Of a DNA stretch of 31,757 bases, positions 24,153 to 31,757 are shown one piece after another. The notes below the pieces were generated by a model. It searched no databases and was not told the DNA's origin. It worked only from the letters and a program-made list of their open reading frames with translations. The first letter of the stretch is position 1. Each line of letters begins with the position of its first letter. Made by a program: the position numbers and the translations under genes. Where the stretch lies: the IMG/VR virus record IMGVR_UViG_3300027970_000092, positions 1-31,757 of that record. One strand, given 5' to 3'. The DNA comes from a virus.

Positions 24153-26381
24153 ATGGCCGACGAAACTTTAGAAGCACTCAAGGAACTGCTAGAAGCTTCC
24201 AAAAAAGCTGGTAACAGGAAAGATGGCTCATTAAAACAGGGCGAGCTCACTCCCTTGATAAAAGCGCTGCAACAAGCAGCGTCATCCTCAGAGCTGAAAA
24301 GATTAAACCAACAGTACAGAGAGGCCATAAAAAATTCAAAGCTCAGCGCAAAAGCAGAAACGGCAGCCCTTAAAGCCCTCGAGGATTCCACGGAGCAGCA
24401 GGAAAAATTAATAAAGGCCAGCACAGATCTAAACGAGAAATTGTATGCGTTGGCCAAAGAGACCGGACTCAACGTAGTCCAGTCACAGCGTCTAGCGGAC
24501 CGAGCAGTTGAAACCAGAAAAGTACTGGGAGACCTGGGCAAGGCCGCGGGCGAGGGCACGGGCAAAATAAGTGACTTCACTGCAGCATTCAAGGGCAAGT
24601 TTGGCGGGATCGGAGACATCGTCGTCGGCGCCGGCGAACGCCTGCAGGCCAATGTGGACACGTTCAGGACACTGAGCAACGTGGGCGCGGCGTTTGGACA
24701 GGACCTAGTGAAACTGCGTGAAGCGGCCGCCATGGCGGGACTGCCCATCGAGGACTTCACCGAGCTGATCAAAGAAAATGCCCAGGGACTGTCCCAGCTC
24801 TATGGCACGACCACCCAGGGAGCGCTGACGTTCTCAAGGCTCTCACGCAGCTTCAGGGACCTCAACTCCAAGCAGCTGATGCCGCTGGGCTTCACCACAA
24901 AGCAGCTGAACGAGGCGCTGCTGACCTCGCAAGAGATACAGCGATTGACCGGCACGCTTAATCTCGATGACACTTATTCACAGATGGAGGCCGGCAAGGC
25001 ATTGGTGTTGGAGATCGACAAGTTGGCCAAAGCCACTGGAATGCAGCGAGATGAGGTGCAGAAGGCACTGAAGGCACAGCTGAGCCAGACCACATTCCTG
25101 GCATTCATGCAAGGACAGACCGAAGAAACGAGATTGAGGTTGCAATCATTTGCCACCACGATAGACAGCGTGGCGCCAGAATTTAAAACGGGGCTGCTGG
25201 ACCTCATAGCCAGCCAGGGCGTGCCGGTAACCAAGGCAGCAGAGGACCTGGTATTGAACCTTCGAGGATCTGGCCAAATAGTTAGGCAGCTGACGTCCGG
25301 ACAGATAGACGCAGCCACCGCAGTTGGCATGATGCAGGATGAGGCCAGGAAAAGCGTCACCACATTCAGAGACGTGGCCAAGGTGGGCGTGGTGCCATTC
25401 GTAAACAATTTGTATGGAGGCTCGGTCAAACTGGCATCCGCACAGAATAAACTTATTGGGGCAACCGACGAGCAACGCCAGAAGGCCTCAGATCTCACAG
25501 AAGGACTCACGGGATTCGAGAAGTCCGCCAAGGAGGTCAGCGCAGCGTTCCAGAGCCTGGAGACCGGATTTTTAGGAGTCATTGGAGACACATTTGGCAA
25601 AGGACTAGGGGGACTGAACGCCGGGTTGAGCAGCGTGGCCAGTGGCATAACGAATATGAACAACGCCAGCAAGGCGCTGCTGTATTCCGCTACCAGCATC
25701 GGCAGTTATGTGTTGGACAAAGTCACACAGTCAGCGGTGGTGTTCGCGGGCACCTACAAGGCATTGGTGTTGTCGGGCGTAGGAAAAGCGGGCGGATTCA
25801 GTGCCGCGGCCACAGACTTGATGGGCGGCAAGGACAGCAAATACAGCAAGGCAGGCAGCGCGGCCATGAAAAACACACCCAAGGCATTGAAATTTGGGGC
25901 CGGAGCCATAGCCACCAGCCTGGCAGCACAGGCAGTGGGCACAGACAACATAGTTGGCAAGGGACTGGACGTGGCCGGATACGCACTCACCGGTGCCACG
26001 ATAGGCTCAATTATACCAGGGATAGGCACAGGACTGGGTGCCGCAATAGGCACAGGACTGGGTCTTTACCAAAATTCACGTGCCACGGGCACCATGGGCG
26101 AGCTGGGCAAGCCATTTGAACCCAAGACCAGCCTGCTCAAGGTGCATGCGGGAGAGCGGGTGCTTAATCCTGCAGAAACACAGGAATACAACCAGGACAA
26201 GCCAGACGCAGCGCAGTCGCAGCGCATGCTGGAATTCACGCAGACCACCAAACAGCTACTGGAAGCACAAAAGATGACCAACGAGCTATTAAATAAGCAA
26301 GTAGCCATACAGATGGCCACTGAGAAGAATACCAAAAAAACATCCAAAATGGTTGATAAAGTGGGCTCTTCTATTGTATAA
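24153..26381 (+). CDS. Tape-measure-like tail protein
   Basis: I start at 24153 (MADETLEALKELLEASKKAG) because an AGGGG site lies 11 bases upstream and the longer frame from 24108 reads through the promoter region. The 742 residues are largely alpha-helical with Ala/Gln/Lys-rich heptads at both ends. A hydrophobic Gly/Ala segment lies near residues 590-645 (ALTGATIGSIIPGIGTGLGA and neighbours), a usual sign of tape-measure proteins. The sequence ends with EPKTSLLKVHAGERVLNP, a motif seen in tail tape-measure C-termini. In T4 the equivalent is gp29 (590 residues), which sets tail length. Position opposite the chaperone-like gene pair fits this call. I see no lysozyme or peptidase domain. Confidence 0.7.
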   Translation: MADETLEALKELLEASKKAGNRKDGSLKQGELTPLIKALQQAASSSELKRLNQQYREAIKNSKLSAKAETAALKALEDSTEQQEKLIKASTDLNEKLYALAKETGLNVVQSQRLADRAVETRKVLGDLGKAAGEGTGKISDFTAAFKGKFGGIGDIVVGAGERLQANVDTFRTLSNVGAAFGQDLVKLREAAAMAGLPIEDFTELIKENAQGLSQLYGTTTQGALTFSRLSRSFRDLNSKQLMPLGFTTKQLNEALLTSQEIQRLTGTLNLDDTYSQMEAGKALVLEIDKLAKATGMQRDEVQKALKAQLSQTTFLAFMQGQTEETRLRLQSFATTIDSVAPEFKTGLLDLIASQGVPVTKAAEDLVLNLRGSGQIVRQLTSGQIDAATAVGMMQDEARKSVTTFRDVAKVGVVPFVNNLYGGSVKLASAQNKLIGATDEQRQKASDLTEGLTGFEKSAKEVSAAFQSLETGFLGVIGDTFGKGLGGLNAGLSSVASGITNMNNASKALLYSATSIGSYVLDKVTQSAVVFAGTYKALVLSGVGKAGGFSAAATDLMGGKDSKYSKAGSAAMKNTPKALKFGAGAIATSLAAQAVGTDNIVGKGLDVAGYALTGATIGSIIPGIGTGLGAAIGTGLGLYQNSRATGTMGELGKPFEPKTSLLKVHAGERVLNPAETQEYNQDKPDAAQSQRMLEFTQTTKQLLEAQKMTNELLNKQVAIQMATEKNTKKTSKMVDKVGSSIV

Positions 26382-26395
26382 TGATTGAATAAGAT

Positions 26396-28096
26396 ATGAG
26401 CTGGAAAAAATATTTCAAAGAACCACAGACATCACCCATCAGCGGAGACAAGACGCCCAACTTCGCCAAGCGCAACTATTCATCATACCTGCCGGACGTG
26501 TACACCGGACACCCCAACAGGATACAGAGATACTTCCAGTACGACCAGATGGACATGGACAGCGAGATCAACGCGGCCCTGGACATCCTGGCGGAGTTCT
26601 GCACACAGAGCAACTCCGAGAACGAGACGCCATTCGACCTAGTGTTCAAGGACGAGGTCACGGAGACCGAGATCAAACTATTGAAGAAGGCCCTGCAGCA
26701 GTGGACCAAGAGCAACAGATTTGGCAGGAGGATCTTCAGGATATTCAGGAACTGCCTCAAGTACGGCGACTGCTTCTTCGTGAGGGATCCAGAGACCACC
26801 AAGTGGCTGTACATGGATCCAGCCAAGATAGACAGGATCATCGTGAACGAGAGCGAGGGCAAGGTGCCGGAGCAGTACATCATCAGAGACATCAACCCCA
26901 ACCTACAGAAATTGTCAGTGACCCAGATAGCGCCCAACCAATTGTATGGCGGCACCACGGGCACCGGTCCATACCAGCAAGGCTACGCGGGTGCGGGACA
27001 GGGGCTGAACACCAGCTACCCAACCGGTGGGTCCGGTGGCAGGTTCTACAGGACCATGAACCAGTACAACATCGAGGCCGAACACGTGGTGCACATGAGC
27101 CTGTCCGATGGCATGGACAATCTTTTCCCGTTCGGTCAATCGGTATTGGAGCAAGTGTTCAAGGTCTACAAACAGAAAGAATTATTGGAAGACGCGATCA
27201 TCATCTACAGGGTGCAGAGAGCGCCGGAGCGTAGGGTGTTCTATATCGACGTGGGCAACATGCCAACGCACTTGGCCATGCAGTTCGTTGAGCGAGTGAA
27301 GAACGAGATCAATCAGAGAAGGATTCCCAGCACGTCCGGCGGAATGAGCTACATCGACGCCACCTACAATCCCATGAGCATCAACGAAGACTACTTCTTC
27401 CCACAGACAGCGGAAGGCAGAGGATCCAAAGTGGACACGCTGCCCGGCGGTACCAACCTGGGAGAGATCGACGATCTAAGATATTTCACGAACAAATTGT
27501 ACAGAGGATTGAGAATCCCGTCCTCTTACCTGCCCACTGGCGCGGATGATGGGGCGCAGCAGTACAACGACGGCAGGGTGGGCACTGCCTACATACAGGA
27601 ACTGAGATTCAACAAGTACTGCGAGAGGCTGCAGAGCCTGATCGCTCCCATATTTGACGAGGAATTCAAGTTATGGATCAAGAACAAGGGCTACAGCATA
27701 GACAACAGCACATTTGAGATCAAGTTCAACCCGCCACAGAACTTTGCGCAGTACAGGCAGACAGAGATGGACCAGAGCAGGGTGGGCACATTTGTGCAGG
27801 TGGCAGAGCTGCCATACATGAGCAAGCGTTTTGCACTGGAGAGATTTTTGGGATTGAGCGAGGAAGAGATGGCACACAACAGCACGCTGTGGGCGGAAGA
27901 GAACGCAGTGGCACAGAAGAAACAGACCAAGACCACGCAGTTGAGGACCGGGGGCATCAGCCAAGCAGGAGTGCAGTCGGACCTAGATCAATTTGAGGAA
28001 CCAACGCCCGAGGCAGGAGCAGCGGCACCAACAGCAGCAGCACCAGGGCCAGGCGGAACACCAGGCACCACCCCAGGCGGCGGAGCCACAGTCTAA
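26396..28096 (+). CDS. gp20: Portal vertex protein gp20
   Basis: The 566-residue protein shows the classical gp20 signatures: YLPDVYTGHPNRIQRYFQYD, MDSEINAALDILAEFCTQSN, GDCFFVRDPETTKWLYMDP, EHVVHMSLSDGMDNLFPFGQ, and KELLEDAIIIYRVQRAPERR. It forms the dodecameric head portal on which the prohead assembles and through which DNA is packaged. T4 gp20 is 524 residues. The last 50 residues are a low-complexity Ala/Pro/Gly tail (AAPTAAAPGPGG type), which probably is disordered. Two short genes follow before the scaffold genes, unlike the compact T4 20-67-68-21-22 order. Confidence 0.97.
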   Translation: MSWKKYFKEPQTSPISGDKTPNFAKRNYSSYLPDVYTGHPNRIQRYFQYDQMDMDSEINAALDILAEFCTQSNSENETPFDLVFKDEVTETEIKLLKKALQQWTKSNRFGRRIFRIFRNCLKYGDCFFVRDPETTKWLYMDPAKIDRIIVNESEGKVPEQYIIRDINPNLQKLSVTQIAPNQLYGGTTGTGPYQQGYAGAGQGLNTSYPTGGSGGRFYRTMNQYNIEAEHVVHMSLSDGMDNLFPFGQSVLEQVFKVYKQKELLEDAIIIYRVQRAPERRVFYIDVGNMPTHLAMQFVERVKNEINQRRIPSTSGGMSYIDATYNPMSINEDYFFPQTAEGRGSKVDTLPGGTNLGEIDDLRYFTNKLYRGLRIPSSYLPTGADDGAQQYNDGRVGTAYIQELRFNKYCERLQSLIAPIFDEEFKLWIKNKGYSIDNSTFEIKFNPPQNFAQYRQTEMDQSRVGTFVQVAELPYMSKRFALERFLGLSEEEMAHNSTLWAEENAVAQKKQTKTTQLRTGGISQAGVQSDLDQFEEPTPEAGAAAPTAAAPGPGGTPGTTPGGGATV

Positions 28097-28111
28097 GGAT
28101 TAAATAAGGTT

Positions 28112-28357
28112 ATGCGTTTGACAGAAATGTGGTCACATACTCCGCAAGGATTTGAACAGAACAAGAATTACAATGCAGAAGATGACATCTCTGTGTTGGA
28201 CTCCGATGACACACGCAAAACACGCTTGAAATTAAGAGACATCAACAAAATGCGTCTGGCCAGCGAGGCCCACGACCAGGACCAGCGAGAGCAGGCAGAA
28301 TTCGTGCAGAAGATGTACGGGCAACCAGCCACCCAGGACGACAACCTAACACTTTAA
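28112..28357 (+). CDS. Small head-module protein of unknown function
   Basis: This 81-residue charged protein starts 15 bases after the portal stop and lies four bases before the next gene. It has RLKLRDINKMRLASEAHDQD (residues about 38-57) followed by FVQKMYGQP, a helix pattern I associate with a small conserved protein between gp20 and gp21 in marine T4-like phages. There are no membrane segments. By position it could be a prohead core or portal-associated protein, but it does not resemble T4 gp67 or gp68 in composition. Confidence 0.6.
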   Translation: MRLTEMWSHTPQGFEQNKNYNAEDDISVLDSDDTRKTRLKLRDINKMRLASEAHDQDQREQAEFVQKMYGQPATQDDNLTL

Positions 28358-28361
28358 TATA

Positions 28362-28988
28362 ATGTCCAGCACAGCGTTTGTATTGGGCAACGGAGAATCA
28401 CGCAAGGGCGTAAAGATCAGCGATCTAAAACAGCACGGCACTGTGTTCGCATGCAACGCAGTGTACAGGACAGAGGAACCAGACTTCCTCGTGGCCGTGG
28501 ACCCCAAGATGATATTGGAGATAGCGGAGACGGAATATCCCAAGACACACGAAGTTTGGAGCAACTACAATCACCAATACTCCAAGAACGAGACTGCCAA
28601 GACCCACATCAAGTGGTTCCAGCCCAGCCTGGGGTGGAGCTCTGGACCCACAGCACTCAAAATGGCGGCGGACAAGAAATTCAGCAGAATCTACATATTG
28701 GGCTTTGACTACCAAGGGCACCCTCGCAATGACCGGGGCAAGAGTTTCCATTTCAACAACGTGTTCAAGGACACACGCAACTACAAAAAGAGCAAGGACG
28801 AGGCCACCTATCATGGCAACTGGCTCAATCAAACCAAGCGGGTGCTGACAGATTACCAAAACATAGAATTTATCAGGGTGGTTGTGCCCATCTCTTTCAA
28901 ACCGCATGATCTTGAGTTCAACAAAAACTTCAAAAACATGGAATTGACAGAATTCATAAGGTTACACAACATACAACTACAATTTTAA
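28362..28988 (+). CDS. Rossmann-like protein, DUF115/MAF-type
   Basis: The 208-residue protein starts with TAFVLGNGESRKGVKI (a GNGxSR loop), then VFACNAVYRTEEPDFLVAVD (residues about 28-47) and WSSGPTALKMAADKKFSRIY followed by ILGFDYQG. These fit the DUF115 or motility-accessory-factor group, related to sialyltransferase-like and pterin pyrophosphokinase-like Rossmann folds. Proteins of this group have been linked to surface sugar modification in bacteria, but the phage function is unknown to me. It sits in the head operon between portal and scaffold genes, so it may be a passenger gene expressed with late genes. No signal peptide is present. Confidence 0.6.
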   Translation: MSSTAFVLGNGESRKGVKISDLKQHGTVFACNAVYRTEEPDFLVAVDPKMILEIAETEYPKTHEVWSNYNHQYSKNETAKTHIKWFQPSLGWSSGPTALKMAADKKFSRIYILGFDYQGHPRNDRGKSFHFNNVFKDTRNYKKSKDEATYHGNWLNQTKRVLTDYQNIEFIRVVVPISFKPHDLEFNKNFKNMELTEFIRLHNIQLQF

Positions 28989-29095
28989 CCAAAAACCACC
29001 GTTTTTCAGCCAAAAGTACTGCTTTATTATGGCGGCTGCTTAAATAGAGTACTTTATAAAGTATAAAACCAAACTTGCCAAAAGGAGCACGTGCA
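28989..29095 (+). promoter_or_regulatory. 107-base spacer with inverted repeats before the scaffold genes
   Basis: AAAGTACT (29013-29020) and AGTACTTT (29048-29055) form an eight-base inverted repeat around 27 bases. ACTTTATAAAGT (29051-29062) is a perfect 12-base palindrome, and TATAAA occurs twice (29056-29061 and 29063-29069 region), each resembling six of eight bases of TATAAATA. The site could give extra transcription of the abundant scaffold proteins, or be a processing site. A strong AAAGGAG ribosome site follows at 29080-29086. Confidence 0.35.
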
Positions 29096-30019
29096 ATGAC
29101 ACAATCTACAAACAAGTTCGAGCAATTGCTTGAATTATTAATCAACGAAGAGAATGATAAAGCCCAAGCGCTATTCCATGAAATCGTTGTTGAAAAGTCC
29201 AGAGACATCTACGAAGGTCTAGCAGAAACAGAAACAGCTGTCGAAGCCAAGGACATGAAAAAAGACGAGAAAGAAGAAGTCAAAGAAACTGAAAAAACTG
29301 AAGCTAAAGCGGAAGAAACAGTTAAAGAGACAGAAAAAACAGATTCAAAAGACGAATCAGTTGACGAAGAAGTTGAAATTGAAGAAGCTTCAAAAGAAGA
29401 AGAGTCTATCGAAGAAGTTGGTGGCGACGCTACCGACGACCTAATAGCCGACGTGACTGCTGACGAAAAAGGTGACGCAGAACACGGTGCAGAAGCAAAT
29501 GGCGAAGAAATGCCAGGCGACGAAGCGCAGGCCGATGCAGGTATCGAGAACAAGATCGTTGACTTAGAAGATGCTTTGGAAGAACTAAAAGCAGAATTCG
29601 AAAAAATGATGAACGGTGACAACGGCGAAGAAGACAAATCAGAAGAGTCTGTAGCGCCAATAGCACCAGCTCAAGATGCCCAAGCACAAGTTGCTGTGGC
29701 ACAAGAAGCTAAAAAAGATGACATGAAGAAGGAAACTGTGAAAGAGTACAAGATCAAGAAAACTGCTGACACAGCTGACCATTCAGATAAATCTGCAAAA
29801 TCTCCAGTCGCTAGCAAAAACGACATGGGCGGAACTGTGAAGAACATTGCACAGGCTGCGGAAGATAATGCAAAAGTTTCTGTTGCCAAGCCAAAAGCTA
29901 TGGGAGCAAAATTTGAAAACGAACCAGGCAAGGACAAAGCAACCACTCTTAAACCAGTGAAAGCTAACATGGCCGATGGTTCGGACAAATCTGCAAAATC
30001 TACTATCTCTGGCAAATAA
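29096..30019 (+). CDS. gp67: Prohead core protein, gp67-like, with long acidic extension
   Basis: I start at 29096 (MTQSTNKFEQLLELLINEEN), nine bases after AAAGGAG. Residues 8-42 (LLELLINEENDKAQALFHEI, VVEKSRDIYEGLA) match the start of the T4 gp67 prohead core family, where a helix of this type is followed by an acidic tail. T4 gp67 has only 80 residues; this one has 307, made of Glu/Lys/Asp/Ala-rich low complexity with a coiled-coil piece (ENKIVDLEDALEELKAEFEK). Near the C-terminus a short repeat SDKSAKS occurs twice. Such a protein fills the prohead with gp22 and is degraded by gp21. Codon use is biased towards GAA and AAA. Confidence 0.75.
   Translation: MTQSTNKFEQLLELLINEENDKAQALFHEIVVEKSRDIYEGLAETETAVEAKDMKKDEKEEVKETEKTEAKAEETVKETEKTDSKDESVDEEVEIEEASKEEESIEEVGGDATDDLIADVTADEKGDAEHGAEANGEEMPGDEAQADAGIENKIVDLEDALEELKAEFEKMMNGDNGEEDKSEESVAPIAPAQDAQAQVAVAQEAKKDDMKKETVKEYKIKKTADTADHSDKSAKSPVASKNDMGGTVKNIAQAAEDNAKVSVAKPKAMGAKFENEPGKDKATTLKPVKANMADGSDKSAKSTISGK
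29789..30001 (+). repeat. Two exact copies of a 15-base repeat in the gp67-like gene
   Basis: AAATCTGCAAAATCT occurs at 29789-29803 and 29987-30001, encoding the same KSAKS peptide within SDKSAKS. The flanking Asp-Lys and Ser codons are also shared, so the C-terminal unit appears to be duplicated. Confidence 0.7.
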
Positions 30020-30047
30020 GAGATAATAGAGGAAACACGGGAGCGAC

Positions 30048-30677
30048 ATGTCATTGTACCTTAGAGAACATTTGACCTACGATCAGGCCAGGATGGAAGT
30101 CTTGCACGAAGGCAAGGAAGGCAAGGACCTCTACATGAAGGGGATTTGCATCCAGGGCGGCATCAAGAATGCCAATCAGAGAGTATACCCAATCCAAGAG
30201 ATACAGACTGCGGTAAAGACACTCAACGATCAGATCACGTCGGGTTACAGCGTTCTGGGAGAAGTGGATCATCCCGATGATTTAAAAATTAATTTGGACC
30301 GAGTAAGCCACATGATTACCGAGATGTGGATGGACGGTCCAAATGGATACGGCAAGATGAAGATCCTGCCAACACCAATGGGCCAACTAGTGAAAACTAT
30401 GTTAGAGTCCGGGGTCAAACTGGGCGTGTCAAGCCGCGGTTCTGGAAACGTTTCGGAATACGGTGGCGGGCAAGTCAGTGACTTCGAGATCATCACAGTG
30501 GACGTAGTGGCTCAACCTTCGGCACCGGGTGCTTACCCAACTGCGATTTACGAACACTTGTTGAATACAAGGGGCGGAAATAAGGCAATGGGTCTGGCTG
30601 CTGAGATTAGAGATGACAAAAAAGCACAGAAGTACCTCAAAGAGGCGCTAACCAACATAATAAAGGACCTAAAATAA
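30048..30677 (+). CDS. gp21: Prohead core protease gp21
   Basis: The 209-residue length is equal to T4 gp21 (about 212). It has KGICIQGGIKNANQRVYPIQ near the N-terminus, GEVDHPDD with His75 and KLGVSSRGSGNV with Ser127 or Ser128 as the candidate catalytic residues, then ITVDVVAQPSAPGAY. The fold is that of herpesvirus-type assemblins. The protease matures the prohead by cutting the scaffold, core and capsid proteins at sites after Glu. A GGGAG site is five to ten bases upstream of its ATG. It ends in a TAATG overlap with gp22. Confidence 0.95.
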   Translation: MSLYLREHLTYDQARMEVLHEGKEGKDLYMKGICIQGGIKNANQRVYPIQEIQTAVKTLNDQITSGYSVLGEVDHPDDLKINLDRVSHMITEMWMDGPNGYGKMKILPTPMGQLVKTMLESGVKLGVSSRGSGNVSEYGGGQVSDFEIITVDVVAQPSAPGAYPTAIYEHLLNTRGGNKAMGLAAEIRDDKKAQKYLKEALTNIIKDLK

Positions 30678-31744
30678 TGTTCGACGCAATATCAAAACTG
30701 GTTGAATCAGGCGTGATTGGAGAAGAAACTCAAAAGACCATCCAAGAAGCATGGGACAACAAAGTTAAAGAAAACAAAGAGCAAGCCGCTGCTGAGCTTA
30801 GAGAAGAATTCGCTAAGAGATACGAGCACGACAAAAACAACATGGTGGAAGCCATCGACAAGATGATGACCGACAAGTTGAGCGAAGAGATCACCAAGTT
30901 CGTTGAAGACAGAAAAGCACTTGCAATGGAAAAAACAGCATACAAGGAAAACGTGGGCGCACACTCTGCAAAATTGGAATCATTCGTGATGACGAAATTG
31001 GCAGAAGAGATCACGGAACTCAATGCTGACAGGAAGAGCGTACACGAAAACTTCTCTAAATTGGAAGAGTTCGTAGTGGGCGCACTTGCTAGAGAGATCA
31101 AAGAATTCCACGAAGACAAAAAAGGTGTAGTGGAAACAAAAGTGAAATTAGTGAAAGAGGCCAAAGCTCAAATGAAGAAATTGAAAGAGGCTTTCATTAC
31201 TAAATCCGCCAAAGTTGTGGAAGACGCAGTGACTAAGAAATTGGGCGAGGAATTGGCTCAGTTGAAAGAAGACATCACTGCTGCTAGACAGATCAATTTT
31301 GGAAAACGAGTTTTCGAGGCGTTCGCTTCAGAATATCAATCTTCTTACCTAAATGAGAAGAGCGAGACTGCTAAACTATTAAAAGTAGTTGATGAGCAGA
31401 TGCTGAAGATTAACGAAGTCACGAAATCCATCGAAGAGAAGCAGGCGGTGATTGAATCCAAGGAGCAAGAAATTGCTAGAACAAGGGATTTGATGGAACG
31501 CAAGGAAACGATGGCTGAGTTGCTCAAACCATTGAGCAAGGACAAAGCGGAAGTCATGAGTCAGTTGCTTGAATCAGTTCAAACAAATGCTCTGAAATCT
31601 GCTTATGCGAAGTATCTCGCTCCAGTGATGGACGACAAGTCAACTGCGCCAGTGGGCAAGAAAGTAATTTCTGAAGCCAAGGGTGACAGATCACAAAGAG
31701 AAGATGCTGATTTAACAAGTATCCGCAAATTGGCGGGTATATAA
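30677..31744 (+). CDS. gp22: Prohead scaffold protein gp22
   Basis: The 355-residue protein is almost wholly helical and charged, with long heptad-like stretches (KLSEEITKFVEDRKALAMEK, KLAEEITELNADRKSVHEN and KLEEFVVGALAREIKEFHED, roughly a 37-residue repeat near residues 65-150). It ends VISEAKGDRSQREDADLTS, a tail typical of gp22. It forms the inner core around which the capsid protein assembles, and is degraded by gp21. T4 gp22 has 269 residues, so this is a longer form. The ATG overlaps the gp21 stop by one base. The major capsid gene would be expected next, past the edge. Confidence 0.92.
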   Translation: MFDAISKLVESGVIGEETQKTIQEAWDNKVKENKEQAAAELREEFAKRYEHDKNNMVEAIDKMMTDKLSEEITKFVEDRKALAMEKTAYKENVGAHSAKLESFVMTKLAEEITELNADRKSVHENFSKLEEFVVGALAREIKEFHEDKKGVVETKVKLVKEAKAQMKKLKEAFITKSAKVVEDAVTKKLGEELAQLKEDITAARQINFGKRVFEAFASEYQSSYLNEKSETAKLLKVVDEQMLKINEVTKSIEEKQAVIESKEQEIARTRDLMERKETMAELLKPLSKDKAEVMSQLLESVQTNALKSAYAKYLAPVMDDKSTAPVGKKVISEAKGDRSQREDADLTSIRKLAGI

Positions 31745-31757
31745 CAATAACCAAAAG

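Noticed and set aside
24077-24772. Minus-strand frame of 231 codons
   Set aside because: It is antisense to the N-terminal part of the tape-measure-like gene and would cross both late promoters.
29209-29637. Minus-strand Ser-rich frame
   Set aside because: It is the antisense of the Glu/Ala-rich gp67-like gene; TTC/TCT codons give the serine-rich read.

Overview
The window is a 31.8 kb piece of a T4-like (contractile-tailed) bacteriophage genome, most likely from a marine T4-like group. The evidence is a near-complete set of T4 homologues: baseplate wedge (gp6, gp25, gp53), baseplate hub (gp5, a gp27-like protein, a gp26-like protein), tail-tube cap (gp48/54-like), late sigma factor gp55, recombination nuclease gp46/gp47, portal gp20, prohead core gp67, prohead protease gp21 and scaffold gp22. 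Exact copies of the T4 late-promoter octamer TATAAATA sit in two divergent intergenic gaps. Several proteins have features I associate with marine relatives: a gp55 with a long insertion, a cupredoxin-like domain in a giant structural protein, and a gp5 without a lysozyme domain. The host cannot be fixed from the sequence.

Layout. Positions 1-12741 (minus strand) are one tight late operon: gp48-like, gp53, gp27-like hub, gp5, gp25, gp6 and an incomplete giant structural protein that runs off the left edge. A divergent promoter gap (12742-12875) separates it from a plus-strand block with gp55, gp47 and gp46 (12876-16617). Positions 16607-21296 are an AT-richer accessory region, mostly minus strand. 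It holds a compact aminotransferase-like PLP enzyme, an amidinotransferase, a 2-oxoglutarate/Fe(II) oxygenase, a tiny plus-strand Hc1 histone-like protein, a radical SAM protein with its own terminator, a small unknown protein and a GIY-YIG-type nuclease-like protein. A 472-base non-coding gap (21297-21768) follows, rich in near-perfect hairpins.

From 21769 the phage backbone resumes: an acyltransferase-like protein (+), an unknown protein (-), a small protein reachable by a candidate -1 frameshift from the gp26-like gene (-), and then, across a pair of divergent late promoters, the tape-measure-like protein, portal, two small accessory proteins, gp67-like core, gp21 protease and gp22 scaffold (+). 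The major capsid gene would be expected just past the right edge.

How it works together. gp55 is the sigma factor that reads TATAAATA promoters, so it should switch on the flanking baseplate, tail and head operons; in T4, gp46/gp47 also feed late transcription through recombination-dependent replication. The accessory island has no TATAAATA octamer that I found and is probably expressed under different control. Its overlapping aminotransferase, amidinotransferase and oxygenase genes look like a small pathway acting on an amino acid or guanidino compound. That is the least ordinary part of the window, together with the hairpin-rich gap and the frameshift candidate.
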